A program made the translations under genes and the position numbers. Shown here piece by piece: positions 47,901-59,250 of a DNA stretch of 64,000 nt. The notes under the pieces are model-generated. The model searched no databases. It was given only the letters and a program-made list of their open reading frames with translations, and was not told where the DNA came from. Origin of the DNA: Fomitopsis serialis (Eukaryota > Basidiomycota > Agaricomycetes > Polyporales > Fomitopsidaceae); NCBI RefSeq assembly GCF_022376445.1, contig NW_025955021.1, positions 62,001 through 126,000 of the forward strand, given 5' to 3'. Position 1 is the first letter of the stretch, and every line of letters begins with the position of its first letter.

Positions 47901-50825
47901 CGAAGGTGCGCGTGGGCGTCACCGGCATTTTGGGCTGCTGATCACATCGATGTCCCGATCCATCCTCCACACCAGAAAACGGCTACGTTAGCAGCGAGAC
48001 GCGCCACGCCGCTGCCAGCCGTACAATGACCACCAGACGCAGGCCACTACGCGACGGCTATAGAACGCGGACGTCGCCATCCTGCTCCCCCGCTCGTCAA
48101 ACCGTGCCCCGGCCGCGCCGGATGCGGTCAGTCGAGTTCGGTAGGCTCGTTGCCTGCCTGGCGCCCCTGCACCAACGCTCCGTGCTGCCCATGCCGATAT
48201 CGCGAAAACTGCGTCCACCCTGACCCGAGCCCGAGCGTCCGACGTCCATCCCCAGTCGCGCGGGTCCCACACCGGGTGCTATTCCTAGCGGCTACGTTGT
48301 CCCCGCACTATCGTGGCAGACGCTGCATGACGGGCCCTGTGCTGCCCTTCGTTTCATAAGGATGGTCCAAGGGGGGCGCTCAACCCGAGCGCCTTAGACT
48401 TGCGCCATTGTCCATCAGCCGCTACAAGGGCAGGCCATTCCCTTCTTATCCTGGTACTGACGAAGCGATGCGACGGCCCATCCAGGGCCAGAGCACAGCA
48501 GCTCGCCATTGATTGATGTCACCGCGAGGGCACTGAATGAGCTTCCTAGTGCGCGATCCTCGTGCGCAGAAGCCCCGCAGGTGTGGTCAAGCTCTCCCCA
48601 CATCCGCGCCGCAGACGCTGCTGCGAGCTGCCCGCGCCATAGGAGGCAACTCCCCGAACCAGCGCGCGGATGCGGGGAGATCACGGCCGCATCGGTGGGA
48701 GCGCGATCTGTGCTACGGGTCATCGACAACCCCTGGCTGCTCCGAGGCGTCGTGCGCTCGGCCGCAGGGCCAGCTCCCTTCGGCGGAGCATCGACTGGAG
48801 GCGAGGTTAAGTTATCTGATAGACGTGATTGTGCCGGCATTGGAGGCGACCTCGGGAGTTGTCCGGTAGCGTAACGTCGAATCTGGGTGGACAGACAATC
48901 AGGTAAGCCGGGTTCCCACTGATGTATGTAGATGCGTTGACCAACTCCCATTCAGTCGGCCTTGCGGCTATGTGACTCGATCGAGCTAACGATGAACCGT
49001 ATCACGCGTCCATGCGTTCGCGCTTTCCGATCCTTGCAGGACCATCATCGTGATCATGCACTCGCCGCATCTTCCCAGAAAGGGGCCCGTTGAAGTACCA
49101 CTTCGCGGGGACGGACTTGTCGGATGCGCGAGCTAGTATTACATAGCTCGTACGTGCGCATCCTCAGTGGGCCCGTCAGCCCTCGCACATCCCGTTCCGC
49201 CGTCGAACTAGTGTCAATGAAAGACTTACTGATATGTGCGCCAACGCCCAAGCGACACGCATGGTGGTAAGGTCCCCATGGCTAGACCAAATGCGGCGGG
49301 TAGGGCACTCCAGAACGTCGACTGATCCGCGCGCAATCGTCCACCACGATGCACCCGCGCGCCTGCGTCCCAGACCGTACACGTCTCTTACGTAACGTGC
49401 ATCGTAGATGTGCATATGCGTGCTGCGGGGTGGACGTGCGCCCCTGACGGAATGGAAGCAGGGCGAGACGCGGCGGTGCGTCAGTGGCACGGGCAGTGGG
49501 AGATCCGGGATGCCGATGGGGATGGCGCACGCGTCTGAACAGAGTGCGAGGTGCACGGTGAGTAAGTAAGGGGCAGAGCAGAGAAGCGGGACGGACGGAC
49601 GCGCGGCGTGGGACGGTTTCGACGCGACGGGGATCCGGCTTCTCGTCTCTCGAACGGACTCTGTGAAATGCATGTGTTCAGATTTGAATGGATGGGCGGG
49701 TGGACCAACGCGTGGGGACCATCCCAGTCTGAGCAAAGTCCATCATCGCCACATGCCACTGGCAGGCTGCATCCGGTATGGAGTGCTCGTCGAACAGAGC
49801 TTGATCGCGGGGGCTGCAGAGATAAGACATACTTAGGATTCAGAGAATGTGTGAGTGGACGCATATAGACAGGACGACCCGGGAGATCCACGCACCGCGA
49901 CGAGTCCGCCATCACTCACTTCCGCGTCCATTCACATGCGAAGCTGCGCGTTTGAAGCCTTGAGGGGCCGGGCACTCACACACGCTAAGTCTGTCGAGTG
50001 GAGATCGATGCGGTCCGATGCAATGTGAGTAAGCCAACGAAGTCGATATCAGAGCCCAGAGCCCCGCACGCTTCAGTCCGGAACCTCGCCATCGCGGATG
50101 CTTTTCATTTCGGGTTCGGAGTTGGACTCGGGGGTCGGAGGGAGGGGCCCTACATATATGCGGACTGCAGACGGACGCGGCCCTGGTCCCGCCAAGATGC
50201 TGGTCTGAACCATGGTGGTGCATCACAATGCATGGCCGTGACTCGTCCGCCCTTCTGCATCCAGGATGCACAGACCACTTCGATGCGCAGCCGGCCCCGA
50301 CAAGGGTGCGCGCATGGAAGGCGACTACGTACCTCAGACCGTCTTCGACGAATTATGATCATGATAGTCTCGCATTTCGCTGAGCCTGATTTGCCCTATC
50401 ACGCTAACTTTGTCCAGGTTCATCGCAAGATGGCAACTATGAACCATGCCGCGGCTGACCAACAATTCGACGACGAGCACAAAGTGCGAGCGATAGCACT
50501 GCACCCGGGGCCCGTGTACACGTCCCCTGGCTGAGTACCAACACGAGGCTCCACGCTCATATGCGGATGAACACATGTCAGCTCTTCGATACAATGTAAG
50601 GGAGATTGAGCGGCAGATCCTCACCATAAACTGGAAGGTGAGGAAGATTCACAGAAGTCTCCGCAAAATATAGCGAGGGAAGTGACTGGCCCTACCTCAC
50701 AGATCACCCGCGAGAAGTGAAGCAACTCGAGGGTTCTCGAGCGTGATGGAGCGTGGGCACGGGAACGTTCACCTCATCGTCATATCCACGGTGAGAAGTC
50801 AGTACGGGTACAGGATCCGGCGAAT
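44969..50825. other. 5.9-kb gene-poor stretch
   Basis: The longest region without a supported gene. Open frames up to about 190 codons occur on both strands, but none has a recognisable family, consistent codon pattern or exon partners. No reverse transcriptase, integrase or transposase motif, long terminal repeat or inverted repeat was seen. It may be decayed mobile or fast-evolving sequence. Confidence 0.4.
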
Positions 50826-51990
50826 CTATATCGCGGTGTCTAGTTGCGGCCGCTTCTCGAGCACGCTGTCCACTATCCCGAACTCGAACGCTTCTTGCGC
50901 TGCGCTCGAGGGTCAGCACAACGGATCTCAGATACGTGACATCGACTCGCTCACCCGTCATGAAGTAATCCCTCTCCAATGCCTGCTCTGAGGTTGGTCG
51001 AGCCATCGTGTAAGCCTACGCTCTTCACCGTGAAGAGGCGGTGGATAGTACATACCGAAACGCCGTACGCCGTCGTCGACGCTCTCGCCCTCCTTGTTGC
51101 AGTGCCGCTGATAGATGCGCGTGAGCTGCTCTCGCACGCGAAGAATCTCTTTCGCGTGGATGGCGATGTCGGACGCCTGACCAGAAGCACCGCCCGAAGG
51201 TTCTGTGAACGTATTGTGTCAGAGAACGCGTCCAGTGACCGTTACGCCATAGTGAATACGTACGGTGGATCATGATGGTAGAGTTCGGCAGAGCATGTCG
51301 CTTGCCCCTCTCCCCGGCCGCCAGAAGGAGGGAACCCATGGAACATGCCTGGCCGACACAGTACGTGTGTATGGGCGATGAGACGTACTGTAGCCACATG
51401 CGGTGTGAATCTAAGATTCCTGCGCTGTTATAAAGAAGTTCACCGCACCTGCATCTATATCTGCATAGATTAGCGAAGCGTACAAAGGGAGGAATGCACT
51501 ATGCTTACTGTGTCGTAGATGGCCAGTCCTGCGGTGACACTACCGCCTGGAGAGTTAATGTACAAGTGAATCGGTTTTGATGTCTCTTCCGCTTCAAGGA
51601 AGAGCAATTGCGCGACGGTCAGCGCAGAGTCGGTATCCCGTATCTATTCATAACATTCAGAGCGGTGTTGGTTGAGAAGGCATATCGGCTCACTGAACCG
51701 TACAGCATGATGACGCGCTCTCGCAGTAGTCTTGAGAAAATGTCATAACTACGCTCTCCTCTTCCCTTGAAAGACGTTCTCAGACATCATGCTTCGCCCA
51801 TTGAATGCCTTGCAGTGCTCACTGTTTGCTCGATGACTATCGGAACCAGATTGGAAGATATGGCAGGCGGCGAGGACCAGTCCGCAATGAGAGGTCTGTG
51901 GATGTGTCGCTTTGGTACGTCCAACCGCGGGCTGGCGCGTATGGCGCCGAGCAACGACGATGCTCTGTTCAAAACCCGCGTTGTCGCCAT
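50826..51990 (-). CDS. CLPP: Mitochondrial ATP-dependent Clp protease, proteolytic subunit
   Basis: Serine peptidase of the mitochondrial matrix, working with ClpX. Seven exons (51823-51990, 51694-51765, 51509-51643, 51264-51387, 51056-51202, 50955-50987, 50826-50899) give 250 residues in frame. The first exon is an Arg/Ser-rich mitochondrial presequence ([20 protein letters not shown]), then VPIVIEQT. The core follows: [36 protein letters not shown], the active Ser in [14 protein letters not shown], the active His in STIMIHQPSGG (split by an intron), and [10 protein letters not shown]. It ends [17 protein letters not shown]. The join at the third intron lacks the Met-Gln usually found between YDT and YVSSPIH; this intron (121 nt) is also about twice as long as the others, so the acceptor may have moved. 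Otherwise complete. Budding yeast lacks ClpP, but many filamentous fungi have it. Confidence 0.93.
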
Positions 51991-52807
51991 TTTTCTGCCC
52001 GCTAGTGCAAGCAAGATGTGGCACTGGCAATGCAGCAAGGCAAGCAGGGCCTTGTCGTCGAAGAGTCTACAGAGGTCCCCGACTCCGACCGGAGGGAGAG
52101 GAGGGCTTTGTCGACCATAAGTCGTTCGCAGCCGGCGATGCCGCTCCCTCCGTGGGAAACACGTGACTTACAATTCCCATAAGCGGTATCGCAGCAATGC
52201 TCGAGTGTCTTACGAGGCAGCTCGAGGCAGTTGGATCCGACCGCGCATCTGGCTGCGTCTGGACGTCTGGATCTTTGACCACCAAATAACTCCTCCCAAA
52301 GGCAAGAGGGCCTCTATTACGTTGGGAGCCCTCGCATGCACTGTAGTGCTTATGTATTATGGTAAGTAAGTTCACCGTGTACTTAGCTCAGACTCGTGGA
52401 AGCCCGAGACGCCCGGGCGGCGAAGCCGCCGCGGGCGTGAGGGCTTCCAATTGAGTCTCCATACCATTCCGATGGTACAATATTACAATACACACATAAT
52501 ATACTATGGTGCTGCTGTGGCAGGCTGAGTAGCTGTGTGCCATGCAGGAGTCGGGGATCGGCGCTTGCGCCGCTACGATCGCTGAGCGCTCGCTGCCGGC
52601 GCACGCGCGCGCAGTGGCGGCCACGTCCGCGTCCACGTGACTCACGCGTTTCGTCGGGCCCGTCACCGTCTTTCTGGGCAGTTCATCTCGTCCGCCCAGT
52701 CCACTGACGACAGCGACGCCCTGCGACACGACATACCGTCACGATAGTCCCGCTGAAGGACACGGAAACGGCACGTACGAACTGTAATCTATCGTGTACA
52801 TCTCGAG
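51991..52807. other. Divergent intergenic region with a strong hairpin
   Basis: Lies between the start codons of CLPP and the BRR6/BRL1-like gene and so holds both promoters. Apart from the palindrome at 52390-52458 nothing was recognised. Confidence 0.45.
52390..52458. repeat. GC-rich perfect-stem palindrome
   Basis: Arms of about 33 nt flank a GAA centre near 52424. The left arm AGACTC...GGAAGCCC...GGCGGC pairs with GCCGCC...GGGCTTCC...GAGTCT, with a few internal mismatches. It could extrude as a cruciform or form a stable RNA hairpin. Confidence 0.85.
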
Positions 52808-54339
52808 ATGGCGTCGCGCTTCCGAACCACAGCCAGGTCGACGGAGACGCCGATGGACTTCGAGTTCACCTCTCGACCAAGCAGCGTCGCGAAGCCTGCA
52901 TGGGCGTCGGGCGATGATGATCCGAGCACCCCACGAAAACGTGAGTGAGTTTTATCACCTTGGTGGCTCAAGGACCCCGGAGCGTAGTGTAAGCAGCTTC
53001 GACCTACCGAGCAGCACTACGCTGTACTCTCAGAGACATCTCGCGCAATACAGCCTACTCTTTGGTCTTTTGGCATCCAGGGCTCATGATGAAATTGATA
53101 CAGGACCTTTTACAGACGCGAACCCGCCTCCTCCAGCCTTCCCCACACCCTCGCACGCAGGTTCTTTCCCGACCTTCGGGCAGAATAGCCACGTACCATT
53201 CTTGTTCAACGAGCCCATCCCACAAACACCACACACGCCCGCATGGACACCACCCCCGAACTTCTCGCCTACCAAAGCCTTCCCTCAGCCCGAGATCCAC
53301 GATGTGGACATGGCCGACTCAAGCCCGTCTAGGCCAGGGGAGCAATCGCCTCATAAAGGAGACGACAATGAAGGGGAGGGAGAGCGAGCTATGGCTCTGG
53401 GCGCCGTACGGCGCGTGTACAGGTCACGACAGAGGGCGAGGGCACGCAGTAGAGCACCACGGGGTAAGAGCCGAGGCTTGGAGCAGGATGAAAGCGACGT
53501 GTCGGATGAGAGCGACGATGAAGACCAGCGGGGGTAGTAACGCAGAACACTTCTAACCACTACACACTTAATCTGCCTGGGCCTTCCGCACCACAATCCG
53601 ACCTGCCCTACGTGCTGCTCGGCTACTTGCAGTTCTTCTTCAACCTATCACTTATCCTGGTCTTCCTCTATCTTCTCGTCCAGTTCATCCTCACGGTGCA
53701 ACGGGATGTTGAGCAGCGAATTTCAGAGTATTCAATGGGTGCGTCAACGAGTGTATGCAGCCTGGGCTTGTACTGAGGCACCTGCAGAGATCGTACAGGA
53801 GATTGCACAGTGCGCCCTGCAGCACAAGTCGAATCTCTGCGCCACAAGTCCGATCCCTGCGATGGCGCATCAATGCTCGGCCTGGGAGACATGCATGAAC
53901 CGCGACCCATCGAAGGTCGGTCGGGCGCGCGTTGGCGCGGAGCTCATAGCCGAAGTCGTGAATGGATTCGTTGAACCCATAAGTTGGAAGACCCTCGTGC
54001 GTGTTTCGTGTGCCTCTGTTGAGAGTGGCTGACGAAATGTATATGCGGCGATGTTGCCAGATATTCACCCTCACCTCACTCGCCTTCCTCACCGTGTTCA
54101 TCAACGCGCTTCTGTCTCTGTACCGTGCGCGTATCAACCCTGCAACACATCATTCCCCCGCACATCCACCGATGCCGGCCTTCCCCGTTGCACCTCCTGT
54201 CGCGTATCCGCAACCACACCACTATTTGTCGCCTCCGCCGGAATGGAGCAAGTCGTGGTCAGCCGCTCAGGACGACGTCCCTCAGACGCCGAGTAGGAGA
54301 CGTCGCCTGGAAGGTGGCATGGCCAAAAAGATCAGTTAG
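52808..54339 (+). CDS. Brr6/Brl1-like nuclear envelope protein
   Basis: Nuclear membrane protein that assists nuclear pore assembly and envelope lipid homeostasis in yeast. Exons 52808-52940, 53081-53738, 53788-53996 and 54061-54339. The N-terminal half is disordered (MASRFRTTARSTETPMDFEF, then Pro/Thr-rich repeats and a basic RRVYRSRQRARARSR patch). The conserved domain starts DLPYVLLGYLQFFFNLSLIL (first transmembrane helix). It has the lumenal cysteines in IAQCALQHKSNLC and CSAWETCM expected for the two disulfides, then FVEPISWKTLIFTLTSLAFL (second helix) and a Pro-rich tail. Two one-base corrections are needed, at the start of exon 2 (about 53081) and in a G run near 53533; both are missing-base type. 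Since yeast Brr6 and Brl1 are essential, sequence error is more likely than decay. Confidence 0.88.
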
Positions 54340-57300
54340 AAACGCCTTGACATAACGGCGCTCTGGCATTCTATGTAGACGTGGAAGGGGCTTCATGTGG
54401 TATCTCCCGATGACACTGTCTTGGTTCCTATTTGCATTAACAATCTCACTTATGGATCAGGCATATACTATCACAGCCATGTGAGTTCTTCGTCAGCCCG
54501 TTCCTGGCAGCGTGGTGACACGTCTGTCTCACAGGTTTCTATAGCCATGTATATGCGTATATACATCTACGGGAGTACTGGATTCGTGCGAGGTTTGTCC
54601 CGCGATGGCTTCCGCGATGATAACTCAGGTGTTCTGTGGCAAGTGTGTTCCTATCCTCAGCTGAAGGAGGTTCTACTGCGCAGATGTGATGACGACATGT
54701 TCAAAGCGACTTATAGCTACAAGGGTGGCTCGGTCAGTGATGCATCAATGGGCCCACCAAGCCACGCCCTTGACAGCCTGGGATGCTTATTCAATTTCAC
54801 AGAGCTACAAGTGGAGTCTCATACTCACTTCGCGTAACTGCATACCAGTGAAGTGTTTTGTTTCTATCCCGAGGGACGGGTCGAGAACTGCGTCATGCGC
54901 CAGTGGTTCGCTGAGGACTTTGCTAATGCAGGCAATGGCAATGGCTACTCCCAGGATGCGTACGCAGCCCAGGAACCAGGGTTCGCGTGAGATCTGCTCG
55001 TCAGGCAATACATTCCAACGGCGTGCTACTCGCTCGCCGTGTTACAATGCGTAGGTATCAGTCTTCTCCCAGATGGCATTGGCTACAGCATATTATACTT
55101 GGGCTCGGAGTTGAACTTTCGTACAATTGAGTGTCTGCAGTTCAAGGCAATGCAAGTGCATCACTGGGTGAGCACGATTATGCCGAAGTTGGTCCTCCGA
55201 AGCTTCCGCATATACTGACTGCGCGCAACGTCTCCACAGTGCTGGATCTCGATCAGAGTAAAGAACACAGATTCTGATACACTGTCGACGTGGCAGGCCT
55301 GGGGCGAGTCGCCCAGAAGCTCATGCACAAGTTCGATGCTGACGAACTTGCCCATCGCCGTCAAGTCCTTGTTGTCAATGCCCAGAGATGCGCTGAAGAA
55401 ACCCGTTTCCTGGTGGACGACACGGTCAGCATGGTCTCGCCTCTTTCCGTAAGGTGACACAGGCATGCTGCGTGCATGGCATGCATTTCACAACACAGGC
55501 GTTAAGACGGCTTTCAGGATCTCACGTAGGAATGGCGCTCACAGCATCCGAACGATGGTTGATAGCCGTACGTAGTGTGTCCCATTCCGCATTGCTGCTG
55601 TCTTTCACACGTCGTTGTGCCGCACTTCGATGACCATCAGACCACTTGGGGAAACCCGGGGACGCCGTTTTCAGAACCTTCTGGTCAGGTTGCTAGAACT
55701 ACCAATCTCTCTCCGCCTGTCCGTCACGGAAGCCCGTTGGTAAAGAGACCGGGTGAGACTTTTGCTCTACATCGTTCTTCACGAAGCTCATGCAATGGCA
55801 CCCTGGCGAAGTCACCGTCCGGTTCCGGAACGCCCAGCGAAGCCCACTTCCTCGGCAGCCGTCAGGATGTTGCATTTCCCGACGTGACAACTGACTTTGG
55901 TCCTTGCGGCTTATGCGTCCAGGCTACATGTACAAGGCCCGTGCAAACACTGGAATATGATGTTATCACCAGCTTGCTACTGCTGTGTCTATGCTAAGTC
56001 ACATATCGTTGTCGACCCAATGCTCATTCGTTCGCGAGGAGTCACAGCGGTGCTTGGGGTTTTCTACAGTACCCGCAAATTCTACAATTGCTTCAACTGC
56101 TCTTCCCTAGGCGTCGAAGGTGATATTCGTACAACCTGACTATCTAGTGGTGGAGACAATTAATGTTGGCCGAATGAGACCGAAATGACTGCTCGGTCAG
56201 CGTTCGAATCGCTGTTGTCTACCTTCTGATATAGAAGGTCCGTTCCTACGTTTCCCCTCTAAATCTACGATGTTGAGCCTATCGTCCTATAGCGCCTCTC
56301 GAACATCAGAGACACCGCAGTCCGTAGGATGCCGTTCACTTATCGCCATAGGTTATCTGGCAACTCCAGAGTTCAGGAGCACCGAACGAGACCATAGAAT
56401 GCTCGGCAAGCTGACCAATGCCAATGGAGGTTGCTGTCAAGTCGTCGTGGCGCGGTTTGTGCCTTGCCGTCTATGCGTCGTACGCAGGGGTAGTGACGCG
56501 GGCCACGCGGCACAGGCTTCCGGACTTTGTGGCCGCGAACGCTCGCCTTCGCACGCTCAATGTCCTCGTGCAGAAGCAGTCAGTTGGAATTTCAGTACCG
56601 AGTTGCTGCAGACTTTGATGTACTCTTTCCGGGCCTTGCCATTACAGCGTCGAACTGCCTATGCGCGTACAACAATGATGTTCTGTGATGCTGCTGCTCC
56701 TTCCAGTGAGTGTTCAAAACGTTGCAAGTTTGACTCTTCCCTACCTCCATTTGACAGAGCGCTCCGACCCATGTCAGCGTCGTTTGATGTGCCCCGTAGA
56801 ACGGTCTCCATAACATCGCGACCAGATCGGTATGTCTGGTTCAAGGCCCGCGGGGAGCCCGGGATAGGGCTGGCTAGTTTTGTACCATATGTCAACTTCG
56901 TCAAATGCAGTCCGGCATGATGGTGGCTGCCGGCGGTCTACACTGACTGGCACCGACTCCCCCTCATCTCGATATTGTGTCCACCGTCTGGGGCCGCGGG
57001 GAGAGCGTTCAGTATTCAATTGTCATCCGAGATGAGTTCAGTCTATTGATGCATGATTGGCGCGAACGTTGTTCAGATTGCGCACGTCCATCTCCAGGAG
57101 GAGCTCCGCGGACAGGTGTCGCTGCCAGGAATGACTTTTGTGATCCACATCACATCGCGATCCTGCCGTTCTGTTGACTTTGCTCCGAGGCTCTTCAAGT
57201 TCTCGGCGGCGCGCACAGGTTTGGCATGGTTGATCGCTGGGAGCTCGCTACATCGTGCGATGACACTCAAGTATAGATTCGCGCTCGACCGTCCTGTCAA

Positions 57301-58215
57301 GGTGACCGAGCAGACAGCGGCCCGATGTGTCCCTTGGATTCCTGCGCAGCATCTTGTAAGTACATCATGCGCCTGCTGTCGTGACCTGCCAGGACGCCTC
57401 GCAGTTACTCTGTCCGTACAACTAGCGTTTAGATGACGACAACTGAGCCAACAGCTGAGATTGAGATCTCCTGACCGCCGCTGAAACGACGCTGGATAGC
57501 CATGTCAGGGCCACTGACATGATGATACGTGCTCGATGCACGTCCCAGTCGGTTGCAAATCTTAGAATGGTATGACCTAGTGCTTTTCAACCCAAATGCA
57601 AATGCTTCAGACCGCAGTACGCCTTCGGAAAGGAGCTATTGAACCGATGACCCTCAATGACAGCTCTTCATTTGGCCGGCTTATGACAGGCTATAGCTAT
57701 TCATTAGGCTATCCCGAACAACTGGGCATGATGCGTATGCCTTCGAACGTTCTTTCATACTCGAAAATTGAATATTGAGCCCTTGGCAGGCACAGCTCAC
57801 TCTTCAACGTCTCCGAGTCCGAAACTATAGGTCGTTTGACCGCCACTGTCAGCAAGTTCTACATAACATATGACGCTACTCAATGTACGAATGTGTCTTT
57901 GGCAAAGGACTCATGACTTAAAGCTTGATGCTGATGCATAGGATGTATGGTCCACCTCGACACACTAGTACTAGGTTCACGCCTCGACGAAACCTGCAGG
58001 CTGAGATGGTATAGCATACTCGACAGGCAGTGCCTTAAGGAGACGCAGACGATCTCGTCTTTTGGATAGTGCATGGTCATCTGGAGAACAATCACGCATC
58101 ACGAAGTAATATATGTACTGTACAACCAATCTCCGGGCAACGAACTATTGGGGCATTGAGTCCAATTTAAGCCTCGCATTTTGAATGTCTGGTTCTACAA
58201 AGTTGAACGCGTTGA
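54340..58215. other. 3.9-kb stretch without a recognised gene
   Basis: Many short frames. Two minus-strand peptides near 54850 and 55400 share an SLGI(E/D)(T/N)K motif, which could be remnants of one family, but the similarity is too short to call. No intact gene or transposon was recognised. Confidence 0.4.
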
Positions 58216-59020
58216 TCATGCGGCTTTACCCTTCGGTCCCTGACCGTAGTAATACCGAATTCTCCCGATTCCCATAAACCAAGCGAGTCTGTCAACGTTG
58301 CATTAGCGATGAACTTCGCTACAGATACCAAAGGCCTTACCTTCCCCAAGGAGTACGATCACGAACGAGATGTTCCCATGCGTCATCGAATTCCAAGCCA
58401 GCGGATTGTACTTCAGGTCGCCAGGCAGACCAACCCAAGACCAGATCATACTGTTACAAACAGGATGCTTCAGCATCGCAACGGGTACAACGACACTATG
58501 CCTCACTGGGTGACCTGCAAATGCGTTACTGGTCAGCTCGACCGGGATAGTACAGCGACACTCACATCCGCAAGGGCCAACGCAGTGAAACTCGCGCCCA
58601 AAATACGCTCCTGAGCGGTCGGGTTGTCAGGCAGCGCGTCTCGGACTGCTCTAAACACAAAACTAGAAATCAGGCCAAGCAAGAGGTAGCCTGGTCGTCC
58701 CACACGATGTCAGCATTCAGCATTGAATGGTAGGTTAAAAGAATATTCACAGTTCCCTAGCTGCCAAATGGCCATCCTTGTTCGTCCATCTAGGAACCCT
58801 GCAGGAGGTGAGGGTGCCGCTGAGGGTATGAGGCCGTGGTGGAACCACTCTGCGCCTGGGAAGAACCAAGCAAGCACAGACGGTAGGATTGTCGACGCTG
58901 CAGGATATCTGCGATGAGTCTCGTCATCTATAGTAGTACAGAACCTGTATTCCATGTACCAGGTTCGATGTAGAGATACATGAGCTTGTAGAAGCCCGGC
59001 AAGGCAGGGAAGTCGGACAT
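58216..59020 (-). CDS. DUF7704-type integral membrane protein
   Basis: Small four-helix membrane protein of unknown function, frequent in filamentous fungi. Six exons: 58960-59020, 58751-58897, 58566-58690, an 8-nt micro-exon 58507-58514, 58341-58450 and 58216-58288. It starts MSDFPALPGFYKLMYLYIEP and continues ILPSVLAWFFPGAEWFHHGL, RTRMAIWQLGNC, YLLLGLISSFVFRAVRDALP, ERILGASFTALALADV, KYNPLAWNSMTHGNISFVIV and FMGIGRIRYYYGQG, ending GKAA. These are the usual blocks of the family, in order. The micro-exon GTCACCCA restores ADVTH across two introns. The last exon is out of phase by one base relative to exon 5 (missing-base type, in the GGGGAAG run near 58341, or a misplaced splice site). Confidence 0.8.
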
Positions 59021-59250
59021 AGTGTCTGTAGGACAGTCGCTTCGCGTAGCAGGATAGTGTCTTGCGTTTCGCAGCCTACACGTCGGGATAGTCGTCCTCA
59101 AGCCTGGTCAGTCGCCTGGAGACGCAGCAGCAAGCCAGTTGCAAGGGAGTGTGTGAACGTCCGCCCGAGTGAGCATGAGAAGATCGTGTCGCAGAGCAAG
59201 CGCCATGATGACCTTCGCAGTCAGACTCGCATCGAGCGACCGACTTGAAG

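Noticed and set aside
54800..55470. Two peptides with SLGIETK/SLGIDNK taken as a decayed gene family
   Set aside because: The similarity is only about seven residues and no collinear extension was found.
56160..56225. Sequence with a GTTCGAAT box suggesting a tRNA
   Set aside because: No cloverleaf could be folded around it.
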